Assembly: GCA_019117005.1 (NCBI GenBank)
Contig: DXAO01000007.1
Span: forward strand, 34,657 to 98,656
From: Candidatus Collinsella stercoripullorum
GTDB lineage: Bacteria; Actinomycetota; Coriobacteriia; Coriobacteriales; Coriobacteriaceae
Reading direction: 5' to 3'
Length of the DNA stretch: 64,000 nucleotides
Shown here: piece after piece, positions 52,636 to 63,824 of the stretch
Layout: each line of letters starts with the position of its first letter
Position numbering within the stretch: position 1 is the first letter of the stretch
Position numbers and translations under genes: made by a program
Notes under the pieces: model-generated
Seen by the model: only the letters and a program-made list of their open reading frames with translations
Database searches by the model: none
Told to the model about the DNA's origin: nothing

Positions 52636-53229
52636 ATGGACCCGCTCCACATCGTCTTGATCCTGCTCGCGATCGCCGCGATATGGGCCGTCGCCGAGCT
52701 CGCCGTCACGCTCCGCCGGGCCCGCGGGACCGTCGAGTCCGTCGACCGCACGCTCGGGGAACTCGACCGCACCCTCGCCGAGGCGCGCCCCGTCATGGCC
52801 AAGCTCGACGATGCCCTCGACGAGCTCCAGCCCGCACTCGGGCAGGTCGAGCCGCTCCTCAAGCAGGGGAGCATCGCCGTCGAGGCCCTCTCCGCGGACC
52901 TCATCGAGGTGAACGGCGTCCTGCGCGACGTCTCCGCCGTCACCAGCGACATGCAGACCGCCACGGGCGCCGTCTCGGGGATCGCCTCGGCGGCCACCGA
53001 GAAGGTCTCGAGGCTCCTCGGCCGGCGGGGCCCCGCCCCTCAGGACCGCGCGCTCGACGAGCCTGCCTCGGGCGCCGACGACGCCGAGGAACCCGAGGGC
53101 TCGGAGGGGGATACCGCCGAGGTGCCTGAGGCGCCCGCCGCCGATCCCGCGCCCGAGCGCGGCTACTACACCTACGGGGCCGCGGCCGGCGCCCCGTCCG
53201 ACACCGAATCCGGGAGCTCGCATGAGTAA
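52636..53229 (+). CDS. Membrane-anchored coiled-coil protein (DUF948-like)
   Basis: 197 residues. One N-terminal transmembrane helix (about 5-24), then a regular helical region (30-130) with repeated spacing (VDRTLGELDRTLAEARPVM) resembling DUF948 proteins, then an acidic Glu/Ala/Pro tail ending in GYYTYG. GGGGAGGAAGC ribosome site. It overlaps the anti-sigma-like gene by 8 bases and is the first gene of the sigma-factor operon, so it may link that regulator to the membrane. No enzymatic motif. Confidence 0.82.
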   Translation: MDPLHIVLILLAIAAIWAVAELAVTLRRARGTVESVDRTLGELDRTLAEARPVMAKLDDALDELQPALGQVEPLLKQGSIAVEALSADLIEVNGVLRDVSAVTSDMQTATGAVSGIASAATEKVSRLLGRRGPAPQDRALDEPASGADDAEEPEGSEGDTAEVPEAPAADPAPERGYYTYGAAAGAPSDTESGSSHE

Positions 53230-53599
53230 CGAAAACGCCCATATCCGCCTGTCCGTCGCGGCGGACCCGCACCTCGCGCGCCTCGTGCGCATGACCGCCG
53301 CGAACGTCGCGACCCTGTGCGCGATGTCCGTCGACCGCGTCGAGGACGTCCGCATGGCCGCCGAGGAGGCCTTCATCTTCGCGTGCGCCGCGCGCCCCGG
53401 CGGGGAGGTCGCCTTCGACTTCGACGTCGACCCCGCCCGCGTCGCCCTGTCAGTCGAGCTCGACGGACCCCTGCCCGATGCGGAGCCCGGCGACGAGTCC
53501 GCCCTGTACGCCGACCTCATCCTCGGCGCGGTGTGCGACGCCTACGAGAAGCGCCCCGAGCCCGCTGCGCTGCTGCTGACGCTGAAAGCGGACCTGTGA
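53222..53599 (+). CDS. RsbW-like anti-sigma protein with degraded ATP-binding motifs
   Basis: 125 residues from the ATG at 53222. Its position before a SigB-type sigma gene, coupled by TGATG, and the N-terminal pattern (ARLVRMTAANVATLCAMSVDRVEDVRMAAEEA) resemble the RsbW/SpoIIAB kinase family. But the N-box, ExxxN in active kinases, reads EAFIF (Phe53 where Asn is expected), and no DxGxG motif follows. The protein is also shorter than RsbW (about 150-160). It may bind the sigma factor without phosphorylating a partner. No RsbV-like gene is present. Confidence 0.75.
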   Translation: MSNENAHIRLSVAADPHLARLVRMTAANVATLCAMSVDRVEDVRMAAEEAFIFACAARPGGEVAFDFDVDPARVALSVELDGPLPDAEPGDESALYADLILGAVCDAYEKRPEPAALLLTLKADL

Positions 53600-54390
53600 T
53601 GGCTGAGAGGGCGGCTTCGGGCAAGGCGGCCTGGGACAAGGAGAAGACGCACGAGCTGTTCCGCCGGTACAAGCAGGACGGCGACATGGAGGCGCGCGAG
53701 AAGCTCGTCATGTCCCATCTGAACCTCGTCCGCTTCCTCGCCAACAAGTTCAAGAACCGCGGAGAGCCGCTCGACGACCTCATCCAGGTCGGCTACCTGG
53801 GCCTGCTCAAGGCGATCGACCGCTTCGACCCCGATCGCGGCCTCGAGTTCACAACCTACGCGACCCCGACCATCATGGGCGAGATCAAGCGGCACTTCCG
53901 CGACAAGGGCTGGAGCGTGCGCGTCCCGCGCCGCCTCCAGGAGCTCTCCGCCAAGGTCAACCAGGCGACCGATGCGCTCACCACGAGCCTGCAGCGCTCT
54001 CCGACCGTCGAGGAGATCGCCGAGTACCTCGATTCCACCGTCGACGAGGTGCTCGAGGCCATGGAGTCCTCATCCGCCTACACCTCGGTGCCCCTGGAGG
54101 CGCCCGGCGGCTCCGATTCCGAGGACACCCCCTCGGTCCTCGACCGCTACGCCTCCGAGGACAGCGCGCTGGCCTTCACCGACGACCGCCTCGTCATCGA
54201 GGAGGCGCTCAAGGGCTTCTCGCCGCGCGAGCGCGAGGTCATCGAGATGCGCTTCGTGAAGGGGATGACCCAGATCGAGATCGCCGAGAAGCTCGGCGTG
54301 TCGCAGGTGCAGGTCTCGCGCCTGCTGCGGCGCACGCTCAAGAAGATCCAGGACAAGATCGATCCCGAGGGGGTCATGGGCAAGCGATGA
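53599..54390 (+). CDS. RNA polymerase sigma factor, SigB/SigF family
   Basis: 263 residues; the ATG overlaps the previous stop. Region 2 is LNLVRFLANKFKNRGEP followed by LDDLIQVGYLGLLKAIDRFD and TTYATPTIMGEIKRHFRD. Region 3 is VPRRLQELSAKVNQA. Region 4 has the helix-turn-helix MTQIEIAEKLGVSQVQVSRLLRR. The size and the preserved regions 2-3-4 without region 1 mark a group 3 sigma factor for general stress. Its activity is probably gated by the protein encoded just upstream. Confidence 0.93.
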   Translation: MAERAASGKAAWDKEKTHELFRRYKQDGDMEAREKLVMSHLNLVRFLANKFKNRGEPLDDLIQVGYLGLLKAIDRFDPDRGLEFTTYATPTIMGEIKRHFRDKGWSVRVPRRLQELSAKVNQATDALTTSLQRSPTVEEIAEYLDSTVDEVLEAMESSSAYTSVPLEAPGGSDSEDTPSVLDRYASEDSALAFTDDRLVIEEALKGFSPREREVIEMRFVKGMTQIEIAEKLGVSQVQVSRLLRRTLKKIQDKIDPEGVMGKR

Positions 54391-55775
54391 CGAACGCAGA
54401 ACACGGCGCCGCGGGCGCCGACCGCGCCCTGCGCGACACGCGACTGATCGCCCTGCGCATCTGGGCCGTCGTGGGCGCCCTCGTGATCGGCGCCATGCTG
54501 CTGAACGTCGTGGGCGTCCTCGCCCCCGTCGTCTTGTTCCTCGCCGTGGGCTCGCTCATCGCCTTCGTCGAGGCCCCCGTCGTCAACGGGCTCGAGCATC
54601 GGGGCGTCCCGCGCGGGGTCGGCGCGCTCGTCGGCCTCATCGTGGTCATCGCGGCGGTCGTGCTGCTGTTCACGATGCTGCTCCCCATGCTCATCAGCCA
54701 GGTCATCGACGTCCTGAACGAGATGCCGCGCTACTTCGTCTCGCTGCAGGCGTGGATATCCCGTCTCGTGGGGGATTTCCGAGCCCTCACCTCGTCGGAT
54801 ATGTTCAGCGGGCTCACCGACGTCCTCGATTCCCTCCAGCGCACGGCGACGGGGTTCGTGACCGATCTGGCCGCCGACCTCGGCCGCGGCGTCATGCCGC
54901 TGATCGGCGGGTTCGCCAACACCCTGTTCATCGTCTTCTTGGGGCTCGTGCTCGCGTACTGGCTCGCCCGCGACTACCCCAAGATCCACGGCGAGGTCGG
55001 ATGCGCGCTGGGCGAGGGCAAGGAGGAGGACTACCGCTTCCTGCTCGCGATCCTGTCCCGCTCGGTCGGCGGGTACATGCGCAGCATGATCGTCACCTCG
55101 GTCGTCAACGGCGTCATGGTCTTCATCGGGCTCGTGCTCGTCGGGCACCCCTATGCGGGCCTCATGGGCGTCCTCACCGGCATCTTCCACCTCATCCCCG
55201 TCGTCGGCCCCTGGATCTCGGCGGCGGCGTCGGTGTTCGTCGCCTTCTTCCACGGACCCGCGACGGCCCTGTGGACGCTCGCGGTGTGCGTGGTCGCGCA
55301 GAACATCACCGACAACGTCATCTCGCCGAAGGTCATGCAGTCCAGCGTCCAGGTGCACCCCGCCATGAGCCTCGCGGCCATCGTGATCGGCTCGGCCCTC
55401 ATGGGCCCGCTCGGCATGGTCGTCGCCATCCCGCTCACGGCCGCCCTGAAGGGCCTGTTCATCTTCTACTTCGAGAAGCGCACCGGCCGCCAGCTCGTCG
55501 ACTACGACGGCGCGATCTTCCGGGGGACGCCGTACCGCGATGAGCACGGCGACCCGGTGCCCGCCTTCGACGCGCTCGGCGACGACTCCTTCGTCGCCGA
55601 CTCCGAGCTCCTGACCGACGACCTCGTGCCCGAGGCGACGGCGTTGCCCAAGCCCGAGTTCGAGAACCCCTGGTCCAAGCTCGCCGGCCTCCAGCCGGGT
55701 TCCACCGGGATGTTCCGGAACCCCTTCGCGGGCGGGGACGATCCCGGCGACGACAAGGAGGATGACGGCCGCTGA
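54387..55775 (+). CDS. AI-2E family transporter (PerM-like membrane protein)
   Basis: 462 residues, ATGA overlap with the sigma gene. About eight hydrophobic segments, and the family motif HLIPVVGPWISAAASVFVAF near residue 270 with QNITDNVISPKVMQ following. The C-terminal 80 residues are hydrophilic (FDALGDDSFVADSE and later). Members have been called AI-2 exporters, Na+/H+ antiporters or general permeases. Here it may respond to the same stress as the sigma factor; the substrate is unknown. Confidence 0.88.
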   Translation: MTNAEHGAAGADRALRDTRLIALRIWAVVGALVIGAMLLNVVGVLAPVVLFLAVGSLIAFVEAPVVNGLEHRGVPRGVGALVGLIVVIAAVVLLFTMLLPMLISQVIDVLNEMPRYFVSLQAWISRLVGDFRALTSSDMFSGLTDVLDSLQRTATGFVTDLAADLGRGVMPLIGGFANTLFIVFLGLVLAYWLARDYPKIHGEVGCALGEGKEEDYRFLLAILSRSVGGYMRSMIVTSVVNGVMVFIGLVLVGHPYAGLMGVLTGIFHLIPVVGPWISAAASVFVAFFHGPATALWTLAVCVVAQNITDNVISPKVMQSSVQVHPAMSLAAIVIGSALMGPLGMVVAIPLTAALKGLFIFYFEKRTGRQLVDYDGAIFRGTPYRDEHGDPVPAFDALGDDSFVADSELLTDDLVPEATALPKPEFENPWSKLAGLQPGSTGMFRNPFAGGDDPGDDKEDDGR

Positions 55776-55804
55776 GACGCAACTGCGGCCGTCGTCCGCG
55801 CGCA

Positions 55805-55859
55805 GGAGCGCCCCCGTACCCGATCGCCCGCTCGCGGGCATCCGGCACGGGGGCGCTCC
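55805..55859 (+). terminator. Branched hairpin ending the sigma-factor operon
   Basis: Perfect 13-bp outer stem GGAGCGCCCCCGT (55805-55817) with ACGGGGGCGCTCC (55847-55859), enclosing a perfect 6-bp stem GCCCGC-TC-GCGGGC (55826-55839). It starts 30 bases after the AI-2E stop. No T-run. Confidence 0.55.
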
Positions 55860-55956
55860 GCGTTCCCGTCGCCCCGCGCGCCCGCGGGCCGCGGGCGCCC
55901 GCATGCGACCCCCATAATCGCAGTTCACGTGAGTTTCCGCGCAAGCCCCCCGTATC

Positions 55957-55965
55957 TGATAGACT
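55957..55965 (+). promoter_or_regulatory. Extended -10 promoter of alaS
   Basis: TG-A-TAGACT, 48 bases before the alaS start, in the AT-rich end of the gap. A possible -35 TTTCCG at 55934-55939 is 20 bases away. Confidence 0.45.
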
Positions 55966-56012
55966 CTTTTGCGTTTACGCCTACCTATCGCATCAACCGA
56001 GGAGCTCACCGT

Positions 56013-58673
<2,661 letters not shown>

Positions 58674-58678
58674 GCCGC

Positions 58679-59113
58679 ATGGTCGCGCTCGCGCTCGACA
58701 TCGGCGACGCCCGCATCGGCGTCGCCGTCTCGGACCGCACCGGCACCGTCGCCTCGCCGGTGAAGGTCCTGCCCGCCGCGGAGGTCCTCGGGCTCTCCCG
58801 GAGCTTCCGCGCCATCGTCGCCGACCACGAGCCGGACGTCCTCGTGGTCGGGCGGCCGCGCACCCTGGCGGGGGAGGACGGCCCCCAGGCCGAGCGCGTC
58901 ATGGAGGCGGGGCGCGACCTCGCACGCGCGCTCGGCCTGCCCGTCGAGTTCGCCGACGAGCGGCTCTCGTCGGCCGAGGCGAAGCGCATCCTGCGCGAGC
59001 AGGGGTTCACCGAGCGCAAGATGCGCGGCAAGGTCGATATGCTCGCAGCCTCCCTGTTCCTCCAGGCGTGGCTCGATTCCAGGAACGGAGGGGACGGGCG
59101 TGGACAGGCATAG
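58679..59113 (+). CDS. ruvX: RuvX/YqgF Holliday-junction resolvase-like protein
   Basis: 144 residues from the ATG at 58679, 5 bases after the alaS stop; no ribosome site of its own, so coupled. RNase H-like fold: LALDIGDARIGVAVSD with catalytic Asp7, VVGRPRTLAGEDGPQA and FADERLSSAEA. Family members mature the 16S rRNA 5' end and have resolvase activity. alaS-ruvX-mltG-aroK is a conserved order. The gene overlaps mltG by 14 bases. Confidence 0.93.
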   Translation: MVALALDIGDARIGVAVSDRTGTVASPVKVLPAAEVLGLSRSFRAIVADHEPDVLVVGRPRTLAGEDGPQAERVMEAGRDLARALGLPVEFADERLSSAEAKRILREQGFTERKMRGKVDMLAASLFLQAWLDSRNGGDGRGQA

Positions 59114-60359
59114 CTCAGACGGCCCGCGCCGTCAACCCGCCGCGGGGCCGTCCCGCCGCGGGACCGGACAGGCGGGCACCCGCTTCCGCACCTCTACCGG
59201 CTCGGGCCCGGCGCCCGCGGCCCGGCGCGCGCCTGCGGCGCACCATGCCACGGGGCCGCATCGCTCGACGCCGCGGCCCGCACCCGTCCGCCCGGTGAGG
59301 CCGCGCGCCGCCCGCAAGCGCACCTCGCCCGCGGCGGTCGCCGCGGGCGTCATCGTCGCCATCATCGTCGCCGTCGTGCTCGCGGTCCTCGTGGTGCCGC
59401 GCGTCGGTGCCCTCGTCGGGGGCGCCTTCGCCCCCGCCGTCGAAGCCGGCCAGGAGGTCCGCGTCACCGTCGCCCAGGGCGCCTCGGGCGACGAGATCGC
59501 CCAGACCCTCTCCGAGAACCATGTCATCGACCGTCCGCAGGACTATTACGCCGCCGTCGAGCAGCTCGGCGCGGCCCAGTCCATCAAGCCGGGCGACTAC
59601 CTGCTCTACACCGGCATGGACCCCGTGGACGTCGTGAACCAGCTCGTCGAGGGCCCCAACGCCGGCAACCAGCTCACCGTCCAGGAAGGCCTCACCGTCG
59701 CCCAGACGGCGGCGCGCGTGGAGGAGGCCCTCGGCTTACCCGCCGACGAGTTCCTCGCGCAGGCGAAGGCGTCCAACTACGCCGCCGACTACCCGTTCGT
59801 CGAGGGCGCCTACGACGACTCCCTCGAGGGGTACCTGTACCCCAAGACCTACACCTTCACCGAGGGGGCGACCGCCGACGAGGTCATCCGCGCCATGCTC
59901 GACCAGTTCGAGGTGGAGACCGAGGGGCTCGACCTCGCGTCGGGCGCGAACGGCCTCACCGCCCAGCAGATCGTCTCCATGGCCTCGCTGATCGAGCGCG
60001 AGACGGCCGTCGAGCAGGAGCGCCCGGTCGTCGCGAGCGTGATCTACAACCGGCTCGACGCCGGCATGTACCTCCAGATCGACGCCGCGATCGTCTACGC
60101 CCGCGGCGGGGGCAGCGACCCGGTCACCTATTCCGACCTCGAGATCGACTCGCCCTACAACGTCTACACCAACCTCGGCCTCACACCCGGGCCCATCTGC
60201 AGCCCCTCGGTCTCCTCGATCGAGGCCGCGCTCAACCCCGACGAGACCGACTACCTGTACTACGTCGCCTCCCCCGAGGGAGACGGCACCCATCGCTTCA
60301 GCTCGGACTACGCCCAGTTCGAACGCGACAGCCAGGCCTACGCGGAGTCCCTGTCATGA
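59100..60359 (+). CDS. mltG: Endolytic peptidoglycan transglycosylase MltG
   Basis: 419 residues with a GTG start at 59100, preceded by GGAGGGGACGG. A long cytoplasmic Arg/Pro/Ala-rich tail (1-77) precedes one transmembrane helix (78-99). The extracytoplasmic part has a LysM-like segment and the YceG/MltG domain with the catalytic Glu299 in MASLIERET, then NVYTNLGLTPGPICSPS. It cuts nascent glycan strands next to the membrane and helps set their length. It overlaps the next gene (ATGA). Confidence 0.94.
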   Translation: MDRHSSDGPRRQPAAGPSRRGTGQAGTRFRTSTGSGPAPAARRAPAAHHATGPHRSTPRPAPVRPVRPRAARKRTSPAAVAAGVIVAIIVAVVLAVLVVPRVGALVGGAFAPAVEAGQEVRVTVAQGASGDEIAQTLSENHVIDRPQDYYAAVEQLGAAQSIKPGDYLLYTGMDPVDVVNQLVEGPNAGNQLTVQEGLTVAQTAARVEEALGLPADEFLAQAKASNYAADYPFVEGAYDDSLEGYLYPKTYTFTEGATADEVIRAMLDQFEVETEGLDLASGANGLTAQQIVSMASLIERETAVEQERPVVASVIYNRLDAGMYLQIDAAIVYARGGGSDPVTYSDLEIDSPYNVYTNLGLTPGPICSPSVSSIEAALNPDETDYLYYVASPEGDGTHRFSSDYAQFERDSQAYAESLS

Positions 60360-60853
60360 GCATCCTGTCCCCGAAACGCTACGTCTCCCGTGTCGAGCGC
60401 ATCGACCTCGACGCCCTGTGGGCCGCCGGCAAGCGCGCCATCATGCTCGACCGCGACAACACCCTCGTGCCGCGCGACCGCGCCTGCGCGCCCGATTCGG
60501 TCGCCGCGTGGCTCGACCATGCCCGCGAGCTCGGTTTCAAGCTCTACATGGTCTCCAACAACTGGCATCGCGACCAGGTGGAGCGCTCCGCCGCCGAGCT
60601 CGGGCTCGACAGCATATGCTTCGCCTGCAAGCCGCTCCCGTTCGCCCTCACGCGCGCCCTCGCGCGCATGGGCGTCGCCTGCGAGGCCGCCGTGCTGATC
60701 GGCGACCAGCTCTACACCGACGTCTGGTCGGCCAACCTCGCCGGGGTCGATTCGATCCTCGTCAAGCCCCAGACCCATGTCGACCTGTGGTACACGCGCA
60801 TCTTCCGCATCTTCGAGCGCAGGGCCCTGCGTCGCGTGCCCTGCGAGGAGTAG
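60356..60853 (+). CDS. YqeG family HAD IIIA-type phosphatase
   Basis: 165 residues from the ATG at 60356 (ATGA overlap with mltG). HAD motif I IMLDRDNTLVPRD (Asp32, Asp34), motif II MVSNNWHRDQ, motif III Lys in CFACKPLPFAL, and motif IV IGDQLYTDVWSAN. YqeG-type proteins are related to phosphatidylglycerophosphatases and other small HAD phosphatases. The neighbouring aroK and aroB give no direct clue. Confidence 0.9.
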   Translation: MSILSPKRYVSRVERIDLDALWAAGKRAIMLDRDNTLVPRDRACAPDSVAAWLDHARELGFKLYMVSNNWHRDQVERSAAELGLDSICFACKPLPFALTRALARMGVACEAAVLIGDQLYTDVWSANLAGVDSILVKPQTHVDLWYTRIFRIFERRALRRVPCEE

Positions 60854-60860
60854 GGGCGAG

Positions 60861-61394
60861 ATGACCGGTTCCGTGAAGCGGGGGAGCGACCATATCTTCT
60901 TCATCGGGTTCCTCGGTGCGGGCAAGTCCACGCTCGCGCGCAACCTCGGGAGGATGTTCAACCGGCGCTACGTCGACACCGACCGCATGGTCGAGCGGCG
61001 GCGCGGCCTGAGCGTCACCCGCATCTTCGAGCGCGAGGGCGAGCCGCGGTTCCGCGAGCTCGAGACCGAGGCGCTCGCGTCGCTGTCCCAGGAGCGCAGC
61101 CTGCTGGTCTCCTGCGGCGGGGGCATCGTCGAGACCCCCGAGAACATCGTCCTCATGCGCGAGATGGGCTACTGCGTCTACCTCGAATGCGATATCGGCG
61201 ACTCCCTGCGGCAGATACGCCGCCGGGACACGCGCCCCGACTTCCGCTCCGCCGAGCACGCCGAGCGCCTGCTCGCCCACCGTCGGCCCCTGTACGAGCA
61301 GGCCGCCGACCTGACCGTCGACATCCGCGGCAGGAGCTTCAAGGATGTCTCCTATCTGTGCGCCGAGATGCTTTTGGAGCGTGGTTTGCTATGA
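60861..61394 (+). CDS. aroK: Shikimate kinase
   Basis: 177 residues from the ATG at 60861 (GGGGCGAG upstream). P-loop GFLGAGKST (16-24), shikimate-binding DTDRM (39-43), REGEPRFRELETEAL with the conserved Arg, CGGGIVET, and the lid RRDTRPDF. It phosphorylates shikimate on the way to chorismate. It overlaps the AroB-like gene by 4 bases (ATGA). aroB-aroK pairing is universal, which makes the degraded AroB next door surprising. Confidence 0.93.
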   Translation: MTGSVKRGSDHIFFIGFLGAGKSTLARNLGRMFNRRYVDTDRMVERRRGLSVTRIFEREGEPRFRELETEALASLSQERSLLVSCGGGIVETPENIVLMREMGYCVYLECDIGDSLRQIRRRDTRPDFRSAEHAERLLAHRRPLYEQAADLTVDIRGRSFKDVSYLCAEMLLERGLL

Positions 61395-62509
61395 CCGTCC
61401 GCCGTCAGCTCGTCAACTTCGGGACCACCTGCACCGACTACCGGGTCGGGGATTCGGTGATGGACGATCTGCCCCGGATCCTGAAGAACGTGGTGGGCGC
61501 CCCCAAGCGCGCGCTCGTCGCCCTCGACGGCTCATCCGAGCAAACAACCGATGACGCCGTGCGCCGCGCGCTCGTCGACATCGGGTTCGAGGTCTTCCGC
61601 TACGAGGCCGCCGACGACGGGGGGCTCGAGGGCTTCGACGCCGCGGGCCGTCTGCTCGCGGCCTTCGCGGAGCGCGGCCTCACCGCCGACGACCTCGTGG
61701 TCGCCGTGGGCGGCGTGCGCCTGTGCTCGGTCGTCTCGCTCGCCGCCGGCCTGTGGTGCGACGGCATGTCCTGCGCGGCGATCCCGCAGACCCTCGACGC
61801 CATGTGCACCCTGACGACCGCCATGCGCCCGCTGTCGGTCGGCGGGGTGGACGAGGTGGTGTCGGCGCGCCCGCGCTGGGACATGGTCGTCTGCGACCTC
61901 ACCCGCGTCCTCGGCCGGCCGGTCGAGGAGCTCGGGGCGGGCTACGTCACCATGCTCGGGACCGCGCTCGCCGAGAGCCGCCGCGCGTGGGACCAGTTCC
62001 CCGAGCGCATCGAGGGCATGGTGGCCGGGGACGCGGTCGCCTTCACCGAGGCGCTCTGCAAGACCCAGGGGGCGCGCGCCGGGGCCATCCGCTCCGCCAG
62101 CCCCTCGGCGCGCACCGCGCTCGGCTACGGCGCCTCGACGGCTCGCGCCCTCGCCTCCTGCCTGGGGCCGGGCATCCCCTGGTACCGCCTGCTCGCCGAG
62201 GGCATGCGCTTCGAGGCCCGGCTCGGGCACGACGTCTGCGACCTCGACGTCGACGTCATCTTCGAGCAGGACGACCGCCTCGAGGACCTGGGGGTCGAGG
62301 AGGTGCCCTTCGAGCTCGACGCCGACCGCTTCGTCTCCGCGCTCAAGGCGGACCGCTTCCTGCGCTCCAACCGCTTCATGCTGTCGCTCCCCAAGCGCCC
62401 CGGCACGATCCGCCTCTCGTCCGTCGACGACGAGGTGCTCGCGCGCCATGCCGAGGCCTTCCTGGCCTCGCGCGCGGAGCTGCTCGCCGAGACGGGCGCC
62501 GGGAACTGA
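61391..62509 (+). CDS. AroB-like (3-dehydroquinate synthase fold) protein lacking metal ligands
   Basis: 372 residues, ATGA-coupled to aroK. Length, order of elements and some segments (VVAVGGVRLCS, GMSCAAIPQTLDAM, LKADRFLRSNRFM, LPKRPGTIRLS) match AroB. The catalytic parts are not conserved: the SSVGGK lysine segment reads PLSVGGVDE; the EVIK segment with the zinc Glu reads GAGYVTMLGTAL; the HTFGHAIE helix reads ALGYGASTARAL; and the HGEAVAIGM segment reads WYRLLAEGM. Both zinc histidines are thus missing. It may be an inactive scaffold for AroK, or a divergent enzyme. Reading frame and codon use are normal, so it is under selection. Confidence 0.8.
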   Translation: MTVRRQLVNFGTTCTDYRVGDSVMDDLPRILKNVVGAPKRALVALDGSSEQTTDDAVRRALVDIGFEVFRYEAADDGGLEGFDAAGRLLAAFAERGLTADDLVVAVGGVRLCSVVSLAAGLWCDGMSCAAIPQTLDAMCTLTTAMRPLSVGGVDEVVSARPRWDMVVCDLTRVLGRPVEELGAGYVTMLGTALAESRRAWDQFPERIEGMVAGDAVAFTEALCKTQGARAGAIRSASPSARTALGYGASTARALASCLGPGIPWYRLLAEGMRFEARLGHDVCDLDVDVIFEQDDRLEDLGVEEVPFELDADRFVSALKADRFLRSNRFMLSLPKRPGTIRLSSVDDEVLARHAEAFLASRAELLAETGAGN

Positions 62510-62534
62510 CGGCGCGCGCCGGGAGCGCTAGAAT
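62506..62534 (+). promoter_or_regulatory. Promoter of the M24 peptidase gene
   Basis: CTGACG (62506-62511, overlapping the aroB stop), 17-base spacer, TAGAAT (62529-62534); 4 of 6 and 5 of 6 matches. 46 bases before the ATG. Confidence 0.5.
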
Positions 62535-62580
62535 CGTGTTCGCACGACCTAGACCATCGGAACACGGAAAGGACCGGGCT

Positions 62581-63711
62581 ATGACCGATACCGTTCACGG
62601 GCCCGCGGGCCGCATCGCGCGGCTGCGCGCCCTCATGTCCGAGCGCGGCTACGACGCCGTCGTCATCCGCGACGAGGCGAACCTGCGCTGGCTCACCGGG
62701 GCGACCGGGGTGTTCGACTACACCTTTGAGTTCCCGCACGCCGCCTTCATCACCGAGGACGCGTGCTTCCTGCACACGGACTCGCGCTACTTCAACACCT
62801 TCGCCGAGCGGCTGCCCGAGGGGCATCCCTGGCAGGTCGATATGGACGGCTTCGACATCCCCGGCTGGGTCGCCCAGCGCGCGCTCGAGACGGCGAGCCG
62901 CACGGTCGCGATCGAGGACGACATGCAGCTGTCGTTCTACCAGGGCATCGTCCGCGGCCTCGAGGACCGCTCCATCGCGGCGGCCCTCCCGCAGATGCAC
63001 GGCGACATCCGCCGCATGCGCGCGGTGAAGGACGCCGAGGAGGTCGAGCTCATGCGCTCCGCGCAGGCCATCACCGACGCCGCCTTCGAGCACATGCTCT
63101 CCTTCCTGCGCCCCGGCCTCACGGAGAAGCAGGTCCGCACCGAGCTCGAGACCTTCATGTACGACCACGGCGCCGACGGGCTCGCCTTCGACTCCATCGT
63201 CGCCTCGGGCCCCAACACCGCGAACCCCCATGCCGTCCCGAGCGACCGCGTCATCGAGCGCGGCGACCTGGTGCTCATGGACTACGGCGCGCGGTACCGG
63301 GACTACGACTCCGATATGACCCGCACCGTGGTCATGGGCGCGCCCTCCGACGAGCAGCGCGCGATCTACGACCTCGTCCGGCGCACGCACGAGGAGTGCG
63401 CCGCCGCGGTTCACGCGGGCGTCGACGGCTCCGACATCCACAACCTGTCGGTGAAGATCATCTCCGATGCGGGCTACGGCGACTTCTACGGCCACGGCCT
63501 CGGCCACGGCGTCGGCATCGAGATCCACGAGCTGCCCAACTTCGGCCGCCGCAGCAACATCGTCGAGGCCGGCTCCGTCATCACCATCGAGCCGGGCGTC
63601 TACCTGCCCGGGGTGGGCGGCGTGCGCCTGGAGGACTACGGCCTGGTCACGGAGGAGGGCTTCGAGCCGTTCACCCGCAGCCCCCACGAGCTCCAGGTCG
63701 TCGACTGCTGA
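62581..63711 (+). CDS. M24-family aminopeptidase (Xaa-Pro peptidase type)
   Basis: 376 residues from the ATG at 62581, preceded by GGAAAGGA. N-terminal creatinase-like domain (1-130) and C-terminal pita-bread domain with the five metal ligands: Asp in [16 protein letters not shown] (two Asp), His in [17 protein letters not shown], Glu in [11 protein letters not shown], and the last Glu in [11 protein letters not shown]. It removes N-terminal residues next to proline. pepP-efp is a common pair: EF-P (next gene) relieves ribosome stalling at proline runs. Confidence 0.92.
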   Translation: MTDTVHGPAGRIARLRALMSERGYDAVVIRDEANLRWLTGATGVFDYTFEFPHAAFITEDACFLHTDSRYFNTFAERLPEGHPWQVDMDGFDIPGWVAQRALETASRTVAIEDDMQLSFYQGIVRGLEDRSIAAALPQMHGDIRRMRAVKDAEEVELMRSAQAITDAAFEHMLSFLRPGLTEKQVRTELETFMYDHGADGLAFDSIVASGPNTANPHAVPSDRVIERGDLVLMDYGARYRDYDSDMTRTVVMGAPSDEQRAIYDLVRRTHEECAAAVHAGVDGSDIHNLSVKIISDAGYGDFYGHGLGHGVGIEIHELPNFGRRSNIVEAGSVITIEPGVYLPGVGGVRLEDYGLVTEEGFEPFTRSPHELQVVDC

Positions 63712-63758
63712 TCCTTAGGCGACGCCCCTCATGCGGGCCCGCGCGGCGCGTGCGCGTT

Positions 63759-63787
63759 TTGCGCAGGCCCCCCTTCCGTCGTATACT
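63759..63787 (+). promoter_or_regulatory. Promoter of efp
   Basis: TTGCGC (63759-63764), 17-base spacer, TATACT (63782-63787; 5 of 6), 38 bases before the efp start. It is the best-shaped promoter in the window. Confidence 0.6.
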
Positions 63788-63824
63788 GTCACAGTTACCT
63801 GCATCGAGTGAGAAAGGCTTCTCC

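Noticed and set aside
53599..54390. Sporulation sigma factor (SigF/SigG).
   Set aside because: No sporulation gene is near and the lineage is not known to sporulate; a general stress role is more likely.
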